From NCBI GenBank assembly GCA_964017045.1, contig OZ024808.1:22929418-22993417 (forward strand): a stretch of 64,000 nucleotides of DNA, in the 5' to 3' direction. Every line of letters begins with the position of its first letter. Within the stretch, counting starts at the first letter, position 1. A program made the translations under genes and the position numbers. Shown piece after piece: positions 22,600-35,529 of this stretch. The notes under the pieces are model-generated. The model made no database searches. It had not been told where the DNA came from and was given only the letters and a program-made list of their open reading frames with translations. The stretch is from Omphiscola glabra. Lineage: Eukaryota; Mollusca; Gastropoda; Lymnaeidae.

Positions 22600-23390
22600 T
22601 AAATTAAAGTTTAGCATACCTTTAGCATACCATGTTCTTATATTAAATATGTTACCTTTCAATTTATATTGCAGGGGTTCTCAAACAGGGATGTGGAGTA
22701 AGTGAGTGCAAAAAGACCCAGAAAGTCATGATTGTTCATCTTGGAGGTTCGGAAAAGGTGCTTTTAAATCAAAAGTCGTGCGCATTGCTTCAAACGGTGT
22801 TTGAAACCAAAAAAAAAAAAACCAACTAAAGTGTGAACATTGCTCTTTTCAATCGTATGAATTAAGAAGGTCAGGATTTCATCCCTCATTTTTTTGTTCC
22901 AGTTTCTAGTTTTATAATAGTCCTTTTATTTATGAGACCAATGAACAGTAAACAATCACTTTATCCAAATAAACGTTCGGAATTTTCACAATGAGACAAA
23001 TACATTTTGAGAGACTTTAAAAGTGTGATGCAATGTTGGTCAGTTTAACGGGAAATGCTATTAAACGAAAAAACCATTAGTGAGTATGATCTTCTCAGGT
23101 GATAGATCATTTAGTTGGTTCACAATAACCTACCTTGAAGACGTGCATAGCTCAGCTCGCAATAAGTGAGAATATTTATACAGCCATCCGCTAACGTAGA
23201 TATTCGACTCATAGGCATGTACGCCAAAGGCAGACAGTGCGTCATAATTACCCTAAAAGTACGTCACAAATTAAACGGCTTGACGGGTGTTCATTAACTA
23301 TTTACTCCCACCTTATAAAATAAAGACCGCGCACCATTACACGCTATTCAGTGCAAAACAACGTTTTAGAGATTCCTCGGGCTGGGCACT
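22600..23390. other. No gene recognised; possible core promoter
   Basis: AT-rich sequence. TATAAA at 23,314 and an initiator-like TTCAGT at 23,347 are spaced about 35 bp, but no frame or known RNA follows. The promoter reading is weak. Confidence 0.3.
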
Positions 23391-23392
23391 AA

Positions 23393-23475
23393 CTATACAA
23401 CAAACAAGATCTAACTATACAACAAACAAGATCTAACTATACAACAAACAAGTTTTAACTATACAACAAACAAGA
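23393..23475. repeat. 21-22-bp repeat, four copies
   Basis: aactatacaacaaacaagat repeated four times. Confidence 0.9.
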
Positions 23476-23989
23476 TATTTTAGACGTGCAATGCTTAACA
23501 TCTATCGTCAGACGTCATGGTTATGTTCAGAGTTGAATTAAACACATATTTCATTTTGTGTCCCCCCTCGAAATGCTGATAATAAGAAAAATTATGCTAT
23601 AACACTGAACGAATGTTAATTTAACACAAAAAATAAACACTGAAATGATTTGATGTCCGGCAGTTACATTCTTACCCCCAATGGTTTAAATGTTGTGACT
23701 ATATCACACACCAATTATTATTTATACTGAAAACCATACAATTCATTAACCGTGCAAAATAAATAAAAATATTTCTAAACCTTCATATTGAAAACAAAAC
23801 CAGTTACGGTATGGAAAAAGAAGGGCGAGGGAGACAGTAAAAGAGTAAAAGAGAGAAAGAGAGCTTTATCGTATAACATAGTCTAAGCAATCACTATGTG
23901 TTGGATATGTTATGCTAGTTTAATTTTACGCGAGTGGATGAAAATGTGTTCGATAATGGCATTGTGGATCGTAGCGACCAATCAATGGA

Positions 23990-24530
23990 TTAATGGATGG
24001 GTTGATAGACGGATGCATGGATGGGTTGGTGGATAGACGGATGCATGGATGGGTTGGTTGTTAGTCGAATGTATGCATGGGTGTGTTTGTTGATAGACAG
24101 ATGCATGGGTGTGTTGGTTGATAGACAGATGCATGGGCGGGTTGGTTGATAGACAGATGCATGGGTGTGTTGGGTGATAGACAGATGCATGGGCGGGTTG
24201 GTTGATAGACAGATGCATGGGCGGGTTGGTTGATAGACAGATGCATGGGTGTGTTGGTTGATAGACAGAAGCATGGGCGGGTTGGTTGATAGACAGATGC
24301 ATGGGCGGGTTGGTTGATAGACAGATGCATGGGCGGTTTGGTTGATAGACAGATGCATGGGTGTGTTGGTTGATAGACAGATGCATGGGGCGGGTTGGTT
24401 GATAGACATATGAATGCGTGTGTTGGTTGATAGACAGATGCATGGGCGTGTTTGTTGATAGACAGATGAATGGGTGTGTTGGTGGATGGACGAAGGCAAG
24501 GGTGGGTTGGTTTATAGACAAATCGGTGAA
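23990..24530. repeat. 28-bp minisatellite
   Basis: About nineteen units of the form atgggcgggttggttgatag + acagatgc, with two alternating variants (gcgggt and gtgtgt). All three minus frames are open for long stretches because of the repeat. Confidence 0.93.
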
Positions 24531-24539
24531 TAAATTATA

Positions 24540-27120
24540 TAAAAAGTGTTGATGAGTGGATTAGTTTATTCGTTTGTTAGCTGAAATATATAGTCAGCCC
24601 AGAGATAAATCAGGACTTCGTGAAAGCTTTAGATTAACAATGTATTATTTTTTTTTACATTATCATTTCTAGCCACGCTACAAGTTAAGACATGCATGTA
24701 AACCCGTCATCCTCCCAATACATTTTAATGTAATGAAATATTTTAGCTTAAATAGGAAACAAAACGTATTTCTTACATCAAATTTCGATCGACGCTGTCC
24801 ATTAAAAACTTATTTAAAAATTACTTGATCAACTTCATTTTCCTTCAAAATGCCTTCTTAGTTTATATGTTAAGCATGTAATTTTGTAAAATTATTTTTA
24901 TATGTAATATCACGAAAATACATACTTTATTAAAGGATATTCTTCGTAGCTCGTGCTTTTTAAAAAAATATTAATTTTATTGTTAAAATGTCTTTAGGTA
25001 TAATGTAGAAAATGAGACACTTCATTGAAACAAACAAATGCCTTTATTAATAAACTGAAATTATTATTCCAATAGAGAGCAGGTGAAATGAAATTGTTAA
25101 TAAAAAAAAAAATGAAATAAAATGGTTAATCCAATAGAGGAAAGATCAAATGAAAATTATTAAACATATTTTTTTTGTCTATTCTCTTGAGTGGCGGTCT
25201 CAAACTGGTGGATGGCTAATCACATTTTGTAAATGTCGCGAAGCTGAGCGATGGTATGTGCTATTTAAAAGCGAGCCGTGTCTCTCTTTCATCAGCTCAC
25301 TTTTGGGTGATTCTAAATCCTTTATATTAACTTCGCGTTTTGGCTCCGTGCTTCTGTGTTAAAAGTGGGACTTTTTGACCCACCTCCCGTCATCCTGGAG
25401 TCTTGGAACATATTCTCGTTGCCGATGACAACACATTCAATGAACTTTTCACCCTAACCCCTAAAACAATATTTCCCTGTTTATCAAAGGGAAGATGGAA
25501 GAAATATTACTTATTTTCTGGTTGTGTGTTTTGGTGTGAAGATTTGTTGTACAGCTGATGCTGTGTGCATTGTATTTTGGACGTACATGGGTAAGCAGCA
25601 AAAATGAAATGTATTTTTGAACTGGGAAATTAGAGAAATGTGTAAAGCGTAGTTGATCCTTAATCATTTATAAAAAAAAACGATTAATCACGTACAATTT
25701 AAAAAATGCAAAAAATAAAGGATTCATAGGAAAAAACGTTGTTTTTACGGGATGTTTATTTTTTCAAATACCCTGAGAATACAAACAAAAATGCAACATT
25801 TAGCAAGACTCTGCACTGGTTTTAAAATAAGAGGGACTGACAAAACGTTGATTGCAAAGGATGGTGTTAAGGTAGTGTGCAAAGAATGTTGCGACGGTAG
25901 TGTCTAAACGTGGGTGTCACGGTAGTGTGCAATGAATGGTGAGACGCTAATGTGCGAAGGTAGTGCGCAAATGATGGTGCGAAGAATGTATAGCATGCTT
26001 TTTTTTAGAACGCTCTCATGGTCCTAACTATAAACAAATATCTACTAATTGAGGTGTCATGGAAACAAAATGTCATTTTTCAGCTTGTCAGCTTATAACT
26101 GGACAGGATCAATGGAGTCTGTAAACACATATTATATTAAAGTCCACTCACTCTCTTTAAGAGCGATGACAAATAAAAAACAACAACATAATTTAAAGAA
26201 GATTTTAAAAAACTTGTATTGAAATATATTGACTACATTCTGTTGGAAACGAAATGCTCTATTTCATGTACTGCATCTTATATTTTGCAAATTCTAATGA
26301 AACAAAGCAAAAATTGTCATCAAAACTAACCAGGAGCGTCACAGGAGTCGAATTAAAAAAAAACAAACTTACCGATTACCTAGTACGACGTTTAACTTGT
26401 CTAGGATATGCAAGGGGCTTGTTTATAGTAAAGTATGAAAATATTATCCTAGAATATGGAAACTAAAGATGAGAAGAAAAAAATTTATGTCAAAGAATGT
26501 AGCTATTTAAAATTACCTGATACGTTAATTGTACATATTTAATTTGAAGTGAATAAACGACAGAAAATTTTTAGGGAACAAGGAAAGTACATTTTAAAAA
26601 AAAACAAAAAAACTTTTCAATGTAGTTTTACTAGAATTTAAAATGGCGAATTTTATATTAAGAGATACTTTAACAACAAAAAATAACCTGTGCTTAGGCG
26701 ACTTCTATGGGGCTTAATCCGACACTGCATTGATTTTTCGAGGGGGCTTAATCCGACACTACATTTTTTGTCCGAAGTTATATAATGAGATTCAATGGTG
26801 AAATATTTTTTTTCAAAGATAAAAACTCTTTTCAAGCCATGAATTTAGTATAAATTTTCTTGTTATTTGCTAATAAAAATCTTAAACTTTTAAATTTCTT
26901 AGGAAACATGACAATATAGATTTTCTAGTAAGTTGCTTAAAAAAAATTGTAAATTTTAAAATTCTTAGCGAATAGTATAAAAAATTAAAACGAATAAGAT
27001 TTTTTTAAAAACTTGGCTGACCAATCTAATGGTTGCAGACATCTGATCCAATTCGTCCAAATGTCGGAGACATCTGACAAACTTTGTCTATAGGTCGAAG
27101 ACATCGTTAAGAAAAGCTTC
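24540..27120. other. No gene recognised
   Basis: AT-rich. It holds a degenerate ~30-bp repeat of ggtagtgtgcaaagaatg at 25,860-25,990 and a duplicated ggggcttaatccgacact at 26,708 and 26,745. No credible exon. Confidence 0.5.
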
Positions 27121-27124
27121 GTTT

Positions 27125-27309
27125 TTACATGACACACATTACAAGAAAGATAAGAACTTGCGTAAAGAAGAAACAGCTTGCTGGGCTCTTCACTTGCAAT
27201 CCCGATCCTTGTGTAGTAGGTTCAGTGCAAGGGGTTGAGTCTGTACCATTGACACTTGAGTAGACAGTTTCAGTGGGCAGGGTGCTGGTAGATGTCACGT
27301 AACACAAAG
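27125..27309 (-). CDS. Candidate terminal exon of a surface protein
   Basis: On the minus strand an acceptor (ttgtctacaacaacag|CT) opens a 60-codon exon ending in TAA. It encodes a Ser/Thr-rich stalk with one N-glycosylation sequon (NGT), two Cys and a hydrophobic C-terminus (CFFFTQVLIFLVMCVM) that ends flush with the stop. That form is usual for a GPI-anchor signal, or for a short tail anchor. The intron enters in phase 1, as it does for the Ig-like exon at 42,881-43,077 on the same strand. They could belong to one gene, but no exon in between was found. Family unknown. Confidence 0.4.
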
Positions 27310-27379
27310 CTGTTGTTGTAGACAATGAATTTGAAACAATATCTAAGCTGTGATCTTAACATAACTCAGCTACTGAGGA

Positions 27380-28330
27380 ACAAGGGTCCATAACTCATTT
27401 ATCCTTGTTTGAAACAAGAGGACAACCAGCTACCAAAGAAAAAAAGGGTCAGAACTCATTTTTACTTATTGAAAAAAAGGATACACCCAGCTACCAAAGG
27501 AACAAGGGTCCATAACTCATTTATACTGGATGGAAACAAGAGGACAAAAAGCTATCAAAAGGACAAGGGTCATTAACTCATGGATACTGATTGGAAACAA
27601 GGGGACACCCAGCTACCAAAGAAACAAGGGTCCATAACTCATTTATAATAGTTGGAAACAAGAAGACACACAGCTAACAAAATAACAAGGGTCTTTAACT
27701 CATTTATCCTGGCTGGTAACAAGAGGACACCCAGCTACCAAAAGAACAAAGGACCATAACAAATTTATTATGGTTATAAAAAGAGGACACCCAGCTATCA
27801 CAGCAACAAAGAGCCATAACTCATTTATAATTTTGGAAACAATAGGACACCCAGCTACGTGAGGAACAATGGCTCATAACTCATTAATGCTGGTTGGAAA
27901 CAAGAGGACACCCAGCTACGTGAGGAACAATGGCCCATAACTCATTAATGCTGGTTGGAAACAAGAGGACACCCAGCTACGTGAGGAACAATGGCCCATA
28001 ACTCATTAATACTGGTTGGAAACAAGAGGACACCCAGCTACGTGAGGAACAATGGCCCATAACTCATTAATACTGGTTGGAAACAAGAGGACACCCAGCT
28101 ACGTGAGGAACAATGGCCCATAACTCATTAATGCTGGTTGGAAACAAGAGGACACCAAGCTACCAAAGGAGCAAGGATCCATAACTCATTTATATTGGTT
28201 GGAAACAAGAGGACATTCACCTACTAAACTAACAAGGGGCCATAACTCCTTTGTACTGGTTTGAAACAAGAGGACACCCAGCTACCCCAGGAAAAAAAGG
28301 ACATTATTTATTTATTCTCGGGAGAAACGA
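27380..28330. repeat. ~60/61-bp tandem array
   Basis: About fifteen units with gaaacaagaggacacccagct and ccataactcat. The outer copies are diverged. Five in the middle (27,840-28,145), all with acgtgaggaacaatggcycat, are nearly identical, which points to recent local homogenisation. Confidence 0.92.
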
Positions 28331-29587
28331 AAGGGACACCAGTTTAATGTTGACAAGGATTATTATAAATCTTGACTTCTGCATGAGGAGATTTAAATTT
28401 TAAATTTTCTCCAGTGAATTGTTTTAGCTTACGTCTTTGCTGATAGCACTTTGTGGGATTTAAATGTGGAATGCAAACCCGATAAAAGCCGGGATATTGG
28501 CCAGTAATGAAATAAAAATATGACTTAAGTATATCAACTGAATAGAGTTGTCGAAATATGGGTAAAAAGAAGAGCACATACGAAACTAATATTACCAATT
28601 GAGATAATGTTATGATTGGAAAATTAAGACTTATTAATAAGGAAAGACCTGACTATACCCGTTATTAACAAATCATAAGAGTACACGTGAGTTTATTCTA
28701 AAATGACAGAGTGAGAACGTTGAAGTTACACTATGCTTTGTAATGGTTGCCAAATAATTGTGTGCATTAGTTTATGTTTAAAAGAATGGACGGTGCGAAC
28801 TATTCAAATTGTGTTGTTTAGTCACTTATGATTTATTTTCCCATTTGTTGTCAGGTTAGTGCAAGAGTCACCAAATTACGGCCCACGGGCCAGATACGGC
28901 CCGCAAGGCCAGTTTATCGGGCCCGCCAACGGTGCGCGACTTGCTTCATAAAACATATGGAAAACGAGACGTTGTGATACAATTTAAATTTCAACATTAT
29001 GTTTATAATACTAGTATAAATTCACACGTGCGGATACCTTCTGGCTGCTTTGCGCCTAAATTTATCATTTTCAATTTTAAATTATTGTATCTAGATGTTC
29101 TTGTTAATTACAGACCTGTTTACCCTCGAACTTCTAAAATCGTACAATATCGTCTCAAAATCTTACAATACGGTATCTTAATAGCAAATAAATAAACTTA
29201 CAGTATGTAAAATTTAATACAACTACTCGCATCGCAGTGCCTGATGGGAGCACGTTAAGCTGGCGTCAAAACACTTTAATTAGCAGACGTGAATTTGCTA
29301 TTGATTTTAATGTATATTGATATGTACAGATCACGTTATTACAGTCTGTCACTGATAAAAAATAAAGTTACTGGGGAAATCTAACGTGGTTTAAACTCGA
29401 ACAAAGATCAGCATAAAACAACATGTATTTAAATAAGAATTAATTAACAAATGATGACATCATTTAATGAACCTACCAAGTCATTTGAGTTTGTTGTGTT
29501 TAGAAATTAATCTGGTTTAAATCAAAAAATAAGAATCAATTTCCATTAAACCTATTCCCGCTAATATATTATAGTATGGTAACTACC

Positions 29588-30220
29588 CAGTGCCGTCTTA
29601 AGGCATGGGCCCAGTGGGCACTGGCCCAGGGCCCCATTGTAAGTGAGCCCCACATTCCTAGGAAATTCACTCTTATAGAAGCATCACGCTTTCACATTTT
29701 TAATGAATATTGAAAGATTTTGACAATTTAATTGGATTTAAAATTCCCAATTTCTAAATTTTAACCCACGATATATATCAGCACATTCCAGAATTAACAT
29801 TATAAAAGCGAATAAAAGTTGGACAATTTTAAAACTTTTAAAAGGAAATATTTTATGTTAAAAAAATATCTTGTAGGCTACATCTATCAATAGTGATAAT
29901 ATATAATCATCTGTGATTATTTATAGATTATTTCTGATTATGTTTAAAAAACTATTATTGATTTTAAATGATTTTGTGTTTTGCATCAATAAATTGAATT
30001 AATTGAAGTTTAACTTTATTGAATATTTATTTTTATTTTACATTTTTATTTCTCTGGTGAGTTGGCGGGGAGCAGGAACTGTTTCCCCCAACCCCCACTG
30101 TTTGAGCATGGGCGAGTGCCCCCTTCGCCCCCCCCCCTCACGGTCCAGGTATGTTGTGTTGCTAGGGGGGCCCAGTGCATATCTGTTTCCAGGGCCTCCT
30201 ATGTTGCTAAGACGGCCCTG
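29588..30220. mobile_element. hAT-type MITE with intact 8-bp TSD
   Basis: Terminal inverted repeats begin CAGTGCCGTCTTA at left and CAGGGCCGTCTTA (read inward) at right. TAACTACC flanks both ends (29,580-29,587 and 30,221-30,228). The 633-bp interior is non-coding. An 8-bp duplication and CAG-type ends are diagnostic for hAT. Confidence 0.92.
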
Positions 30221-30333
30221 TAACTACCCCTAACTGTATTGGGTGAACGAAAGAGGAGAGTTGGAAACATACGGGGACATTAAATATCGTAGACGCCGCG
30301 GTTGGAACTTACAGCCGTACGGCAAGTTCAGTT

Positions 30334-30700
30334 GTGCTGAGATCACAAGAATTTGGAGAGAACACAGTGCTACAGATACGCAAGAAAGCTAGCAACTTGA
30401 TGTGGTATTCTCTGGCTCTGGATTACTCTACCGACCTCTCACAACTTCTCGTGTTTATTTATGGCGTCCATTTTGGACTTTCAGATAACGGAAGTGTAGG
30501 CATCCGTTTGCACGATGCATGGAACAACTTTTTGTCTGTGAGCGAACATTTTCTAAAATAAAATATGTGAAGTCAAAACATCGAACGTGAGAGATTTATG
30601 GACATTTGAAAACAATCTTTTGATTGGATGCAGCGATTCCAAACCAAATATTGTTGATATCTTGAAAGCCAAACGTCAGTTTCACAAATATTTCTATCCA
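30334..30700 (+). pseudogene. hAT transposase fragment
   Basis: KKASNLMWYSLALDYSTDLS followed by QLLVFIYGV corresponds to the family's LALDESTD...QLLIFIRG block, which holds the first catalytic Asp. A later frame at 30,600-30,715 reads ENNLLIGCSDSKPNIVDILK-like sequence. Stops and frame changes break it. Confidence 0.75.
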
Positions 30701-30999
30701 TTTTTTGCTGCTTAGTTTGTGAGATTCGAATATGCGCGCACTGGGTCTGATTTAACTAACTCTTTGCCAACGTCACGTTCTCTGCTAACTTTTTAAAGTA
30801 AATAAATATGCTGGTTGTCTTTCATTTTTTTGTACTGCACGCAACTCTACTGGCCCATGATTAACATGGAATTATAAACTTAGTTTTTCGTCTTTTTTTC
30901 CCAGGGCTTATGTTCTGACTTGCAAGTGTTTTACAGAATGATTATTTGGCCAACGCTCGTCATTTTTTCGTTATCCGGAACACGGTGAAAAATGTTCAT

Positions 31000-31285
31000 A
31001 TCCGGAAATTTGATCGAAAGAAATTTCGTCGACGGAAAATTGATCGACGGAAATTTGGTCGAATCGTTTTTACTAATTTATACGTTAAAATTTTGCGTCA
31101 AATTTCTTTTTGAACCCATTTTTTTGTTTTACCATAATACATTATAGTATAGTGCGTTCAAAAAGAAATTTGACGAAAATTTTAAAGTCTGGACTGAAAA
31201 AAAGATTCGACCAATTTTCAGTTCGATTAAATTACCGTCGATCAATTTTTCGTCGACGAAATTTCTTTCGATCTAACTTCCGTTA
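31000..31285. mobile_element. Foldback element
   Basis: Sequence from ~31,005 (tttgatcgaaagaaatttcg) reappears inverted up to ~31,280. Arms of about 120 bp, with a shared word aaatttctttttgaac, flank a ~40-bp centre. Words such as atttcgtcgacg and attgatcgac recur within each arm. Non-coding. Confidence 0.8.
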
Positions 31286-31539
31286 ACCAAAAAAGTTTGG
31301 TTCCCCATCATTAGTGTTTATAAATATATATATACATCCCTAAATTAGATGTAGTGCTTCAGGGGTGGATGGAATGCCTCAGGGGAGAGATGTGGTTAGG
31401 TAGGCAAAATCCTTAGGATATGTAGTTCCAAACGGATGGATAGCCCGAAATTGCATACGAAAAAATGCCATCTTCTATAGTTTTTATCTAAAATCACCAA
31501 GAAAACTATTTCGAATATTACATTTTCTCCTCTAAAGAC

Positions 31540-31975
31540 TAATTTATAATATACTATCCCAAAGAGATCCAATTTCCCGTTCGGATCCCGATTCCCAGTG
31601 GGATCCCTTCCGTTTTGAGATACCATTCCCCGATGGAATCAGGTTTCCAAATGCCTTTGTCGATGGGATGCCTTTTTTTAATGTTATCCCATTTCCCGTT
31701 GGGATCACTTTATCGCTTTGATCCCTTTCAATTGGGGATTCTTATCCCATTAAGATCTCGTTTCAAAATAGGATATAATAATATGGGATCCCATATCGGT
31801 TTAAATTCTGATTGCAAGTGGTATCCAATATCTGTTGAGATCTCATTCCATAGTATTGTATCCATATTCAGAAGGGATCTCAATCTTAATGGGATCCCGA
31901 TTTGAATTCAATCATAGTGGGATAACGATCCTGAAAGGATCACGTCTCCAAATAGGATATTGTTTACAAATGCTA
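31540..31975. repeat. Degenerate GGGATC-rich array 1
   Basis: An irregular series of ~17-20-bp words built on gggatcccatttcccgtt. GATC or near-GATC occurs about every 20-30 bp. No frame is conserved. Confidence 0.75.
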
Positions 31976-32014
31976 TCCCCTTTGCGAATTTACTTTGGTG
32001 TGTTGTTGTGCTCA

Positions 32015-32945
32015 CTCCCGCAAAGGTTTCTATTTTAGCACAACCATTTTACAATGTTTGTTTTTTTGAGCCATATGAAAATATAATATCAAACAGAGCT
32101 ATTGCATGATTGGATGGAACTGAATCCAATACTGTGACATTTCAGTTTAACTGTGACATGATAAGTAATTTTATGAATTAGTATAACCAATTTAAATTTT
32201 CCGTTTTGGGTCGGAGGCCCTAAATTTGTATTGTCTTATGAGGCTGTGTACAAATAATTTTAAACAAAGCTATAGCATGGATGGATGGAAAGTGACTCTA
32301 ATACAAACAGCGACAGTTTAGTTTATGCTTGAAATGATAAGTAGTTTTCTGAATTAGTATAACCACTTTACAATATTCTAATATGGGTCGAGGGCCCTAA
32401 GTTCGTTTTTTTTTTTAAATGAGCTATAAAAATATAATTTTAAACAGATCTAATGCATAAGTGAACATAATCAAATACAAGCAGTGACATTTCAGTTTTT
32501 TTGTGACAAAATGTAGTAGGTTTCTAAATTTATACAACCATTTTACAATACTCCGTTTTAGGCCAGAAGCCCGCTAAGGTTTCAAAATTAGTACAAACTT
32601 TATAAAATATTCCAGTTGGGGCCGGAGGGCCGTAATTTCTTTTTTTTTTAAAATATGAGCTCTATACATATAATTTCGAACAGAGCTATTGCATGGGTGG
32701 ATGGAGTCGAATCACATAAAACGTTGACATTTAAATTTGTTTGACAATATTGTGCTGCTGGCAGTTGTCTCTAAATTGGTTTCTATTCACTATGTGAGGT
32801 ATAAAAATATAATTTCAAACCTAGCTATTGCTAGGGTGGATCAATCGCTAAATTGTGTGGAAGGAACGTTGAAAATCAATGCTTCTCACACGGACAGCTG
32901 CGCGTGGCTGCTTGTCAAGTATGGGAGTTCATTAGTTATTGTTGC
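32015..32945. repeat. Dispersed repeat, copy 2 (tandem ~170-bp units)
   Basis: Five or so diverged units carry, in order, accattttacaata, a ggccggaggcccta word, a T run, tgagctatataaatataat, cagagctattgcatgggtgg and gacatttcagttt. It ends with cacggacagctgcgcgtgg, like the ends of copies 1 and 3. Confidence 0.85.
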
Positions 32946-32959
32946 GTTTTGAATTATTT

Positions 32960-34190
32960 ATGTTGCATGTTTATTACGCGCGGTGTGTGAAAGAATTTTT
33001 TATTAGCTAATGAACGCGCTTGTCTGAAAGACGTAATTTTATGTTAATTGTGACGTTATGTCTAGTCCGTAGTGTGATGTAAGTTTTAGTCGTGCGGCAG
33101 TTATTGTGTGGAACGTGGTAGAAGACAGATGTGTTTCTTGTGGCTCCAGCCTGTATTCCTGAATGAATATTAAAGTTATATTATAGTTAGTTTTAAAGGG
33201 ACTTGAGTTATTCACTAATGATTGGAATAGTAAGAAGAGAACTTGATGAATGATTCAATCCAGGAGACATAGGAGTTGACACTGCTCAAGCGTCGAAAAA
33301 CCAAACTTTGAACATATATACATACTTTTCGGAAGGATATCTAATGGGGGTTATGAACATTTTATAACATTCCGTATGGGGCCCCCGGAATTATTTTTTT
33401 TTTCCTAATAAGATCCATATAAATAAAATGACCCACAAATACTCCTACATGAACAGATGTATATTGGCCAAACTCAGTACATATACACTTGATTATCCAT
33501 ATTTAAAAACCGAAGGGTACTGAACTCATAATATCCATTTCTCTGAGGCCTTGGCCCCATTTCCCTTTTCCTTATATAAGCTATAAAAATATCAATAGGC
33601 TTAAGCAACACTCTAGTTTCTATAAAAATTGAGTGAATCTAGGCCTAGCTTAGTAGCTTCACCCTTCTTTGTCCGTACTGAAATATCGGTGGATTTAAAA
33701 CTAAGAATATCCAATCTAGAACTTTCTAGAAAGTTTGATGATTTTTAAAAGCTATATGTCAAGGCATTTTCAAATGGATTTTAATCGGAAAAACTTTTAA
33801 ATTTTAACTCCATAATTTATCTGAATGATTTTTATAGGGCCCATCATCTCAGGCAAAAATTGTTCGGTACAATTATAGAATGGGACCACGCTGGGGTCCC
33901 TCTTACAACTTAAATGTATTATAGTTATAGAAGTGAGTTTAGTTGTATAATTTTTCGTATTCAAAAAGTAATATTTTTGCACGTTTCAAGGAGGATATTT
34001 ATTTTAATCTAGAATGTTCCAGAAAGATCTAGATTGCTCTACTGGGATGTATAATGGGATCTAAAAGCTTTTTTGAAATGTTAGTTAAGTTCTAATCATT
34101 TTATACTTTCCTGGGGACTTTCTTTAAACACATCCTTCATAATCCTACCGTGAACAAGTTCCATCGAGTAACATGATCCCAAAGAAGAAT
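32960..34190. other. No gene recognised
   Basis: AT-rich, with a weak extra unit of the dispersed repeat at 33,345-33,400 (cattccgtatggggccccc). Otherwise nothing supported. Confidence 0.5.
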
Positions 34191-34199
34191 AAGATGCTA

Positions 34200-34955
34200 A
34201 AGGGGAAAGATTAAACTGAAACTCACTGGTAATGTGAGCCCATCGAGTAACGGGATCAAATGGTGATCCTATCCGCGTTCAGGATACCACCAGAGAAGAT
34301 AATGCCACCAAAAAACGGGATCCCACAAACAACGGGATACTAAAGGAATCGGGATTGCACCGGTATCGGAAATCCACCTGGATCCAAAAACCGACGTGAT
34401 CGGGAAGCCATCGGTATCGGAATCCTCCCGGAATCGGGATACCACATGTATCGGAAATATATCGGGTTCAAGATCTCATCGGTATTTGGATCACACCGTG
34501 ATCAGGATCCCCCTGTATCGGTATCCCACCGGGAAATGGTATCACACTGTGATTATGATATAACCAAGATCGAGATCACACCGGGAAATGGGATCCCGAC
34601 GTGATCGAGAACACACAAGGATCGAGATCACACAGCGAGCGTAATTCTACTGGGATCATGCTCCAATCAAGATCAGGACTCCATCGGGAACGAGATCCCG
34701 AATGGAAACGGGAAACCACCGGGATCGGAAACTCAACGCGATCGGGATCACACTGATATCAAGATTCCACCAGGATCGGGTTCCCACTGGGATCGGGATG
34801 CCTACGTGATCGGTATACCGATGGCATCGGGATCCATCTGGGATTGGGATCCAAACAAGTTGGGATCCCTACTGATACCGGTGTACCTTCCGAAAACTGT
34901 ATCCAATCGGGAAATGGGATCCGACTGGTATCCTTTCAGTTTCGGGATCACATCG
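34200..34955. repeat. Degenerate GGGATC-rich array 2
   Basis: About forty irregular words of 17-20 bp with accgggatcgggatcccac as rough consensus. Similar in vocabulary to 31,540-31,975 but more GC-rich, and 2.2 kb away. Confidence 0.8.
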
Positions 34956-35294
34956 GGGAAGTAAAGGTTTACAAAAGTGTTTATAAATGTTTTTTATACA
35001 AGACAAAGTAATTTTTTTTTCTATAAGGGTGTTTTTCCCCTTTTTTTCTTGTAAGTGGAGCTTAACCCGTTAACTCCCAAATTATTATTATTTTCTTTCC
35101 GTTGTAAACCTATTGGCATTTGGAGTCTCCGGATCAGAAAAACTATGTAATCATGTTACGTTTCGTTTAATTATGTTGACACAGCCTGTTCTCTAAATAG
35201 TCTAAATAGGACTCTGGGATGATTTGACTTAACAGAAGCTGTATGTGCAATATGAGAACGTATACTTTTATTGCTCATAAATATGACCTTACAA

Positions 35295-35505
35295 GAAATC
35301 ATAGTCCAAATTTCAACAGTACGCATTTTGCTATGTCTGAAACCGAGTGCGGCAAAGTGTTGTACAGCACTTGCTGCATTATGTTTAGGTTTGCTTTAGG
35401 ATCCTTCACGCTGACAGTTACGCTGGGAACTGTAACGACCTTAAAACTGATCGGAGCTGTAAACAGTTTATACGTGATCCTACCCCCTATAGACTGACGA
35501 GGGAG
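35295..35505 (-). CDS. Weak candidate exon
   Basis: A minus-strand open stretch with balanced composition (RITYKLFTAPISFKVVTVPS) follows a plausible acceptor (tctccctcgtcag). The plus strand is open too, and no family was recognised. I list it only because composition differs from the surrounding AT-rich DNA. Confidence 0.2.
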
Positions 35506-35529
35506 ACTTATATTTGAAATAATCATCTT

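Larger units (their letters stand above)
20470..22600 (-). mobile_element. Penelope-like element, 5' part uncertain
   Basis: The minus-strand RT remnant is followed at its 3' side by ~270 bp carrying a hammerhead-like motif, as in the pLTRs of Penelope-like elements. No GIY-YIG endonuclease is visible in the short space after the RT, so it is deleted or the element belongs to an endonuclease-free lineage. A 36-bp minisatellite splits the RT. Confidence 0.75.
28860..30720 (+). mobile_element. hAT remnant split by a MITE
   Basis: A typical end of this hAT group (tacggcccacgggccagata) at 28,875-28,930 faces a transposase piece at 30,334-30,700 on the same strand. 29,588-30,220 is a later MITE. 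The middle is largely lost and the right end was not found. Confidence 0.55.

Noticed and set aside
23982..24521. Long HPCICLSTN-type frames on the minus strand
   Set aside because: All minus frames of the 28-bp minisatellite are open at once; composition is entirely that of the repeat.
25150..25362. 70-codon frame with SLEWRSQTGGWLITF
   Set aside because: Short, no splice context or family. The tctcaaactggtgg word recalls hAT ends, but no partner end was found.
23990..28330. CRISPR-like regular arrays
   Set aside because: Units are contiguous tandem copies without unique spacers, in animal DNA, and no cas genes are present.
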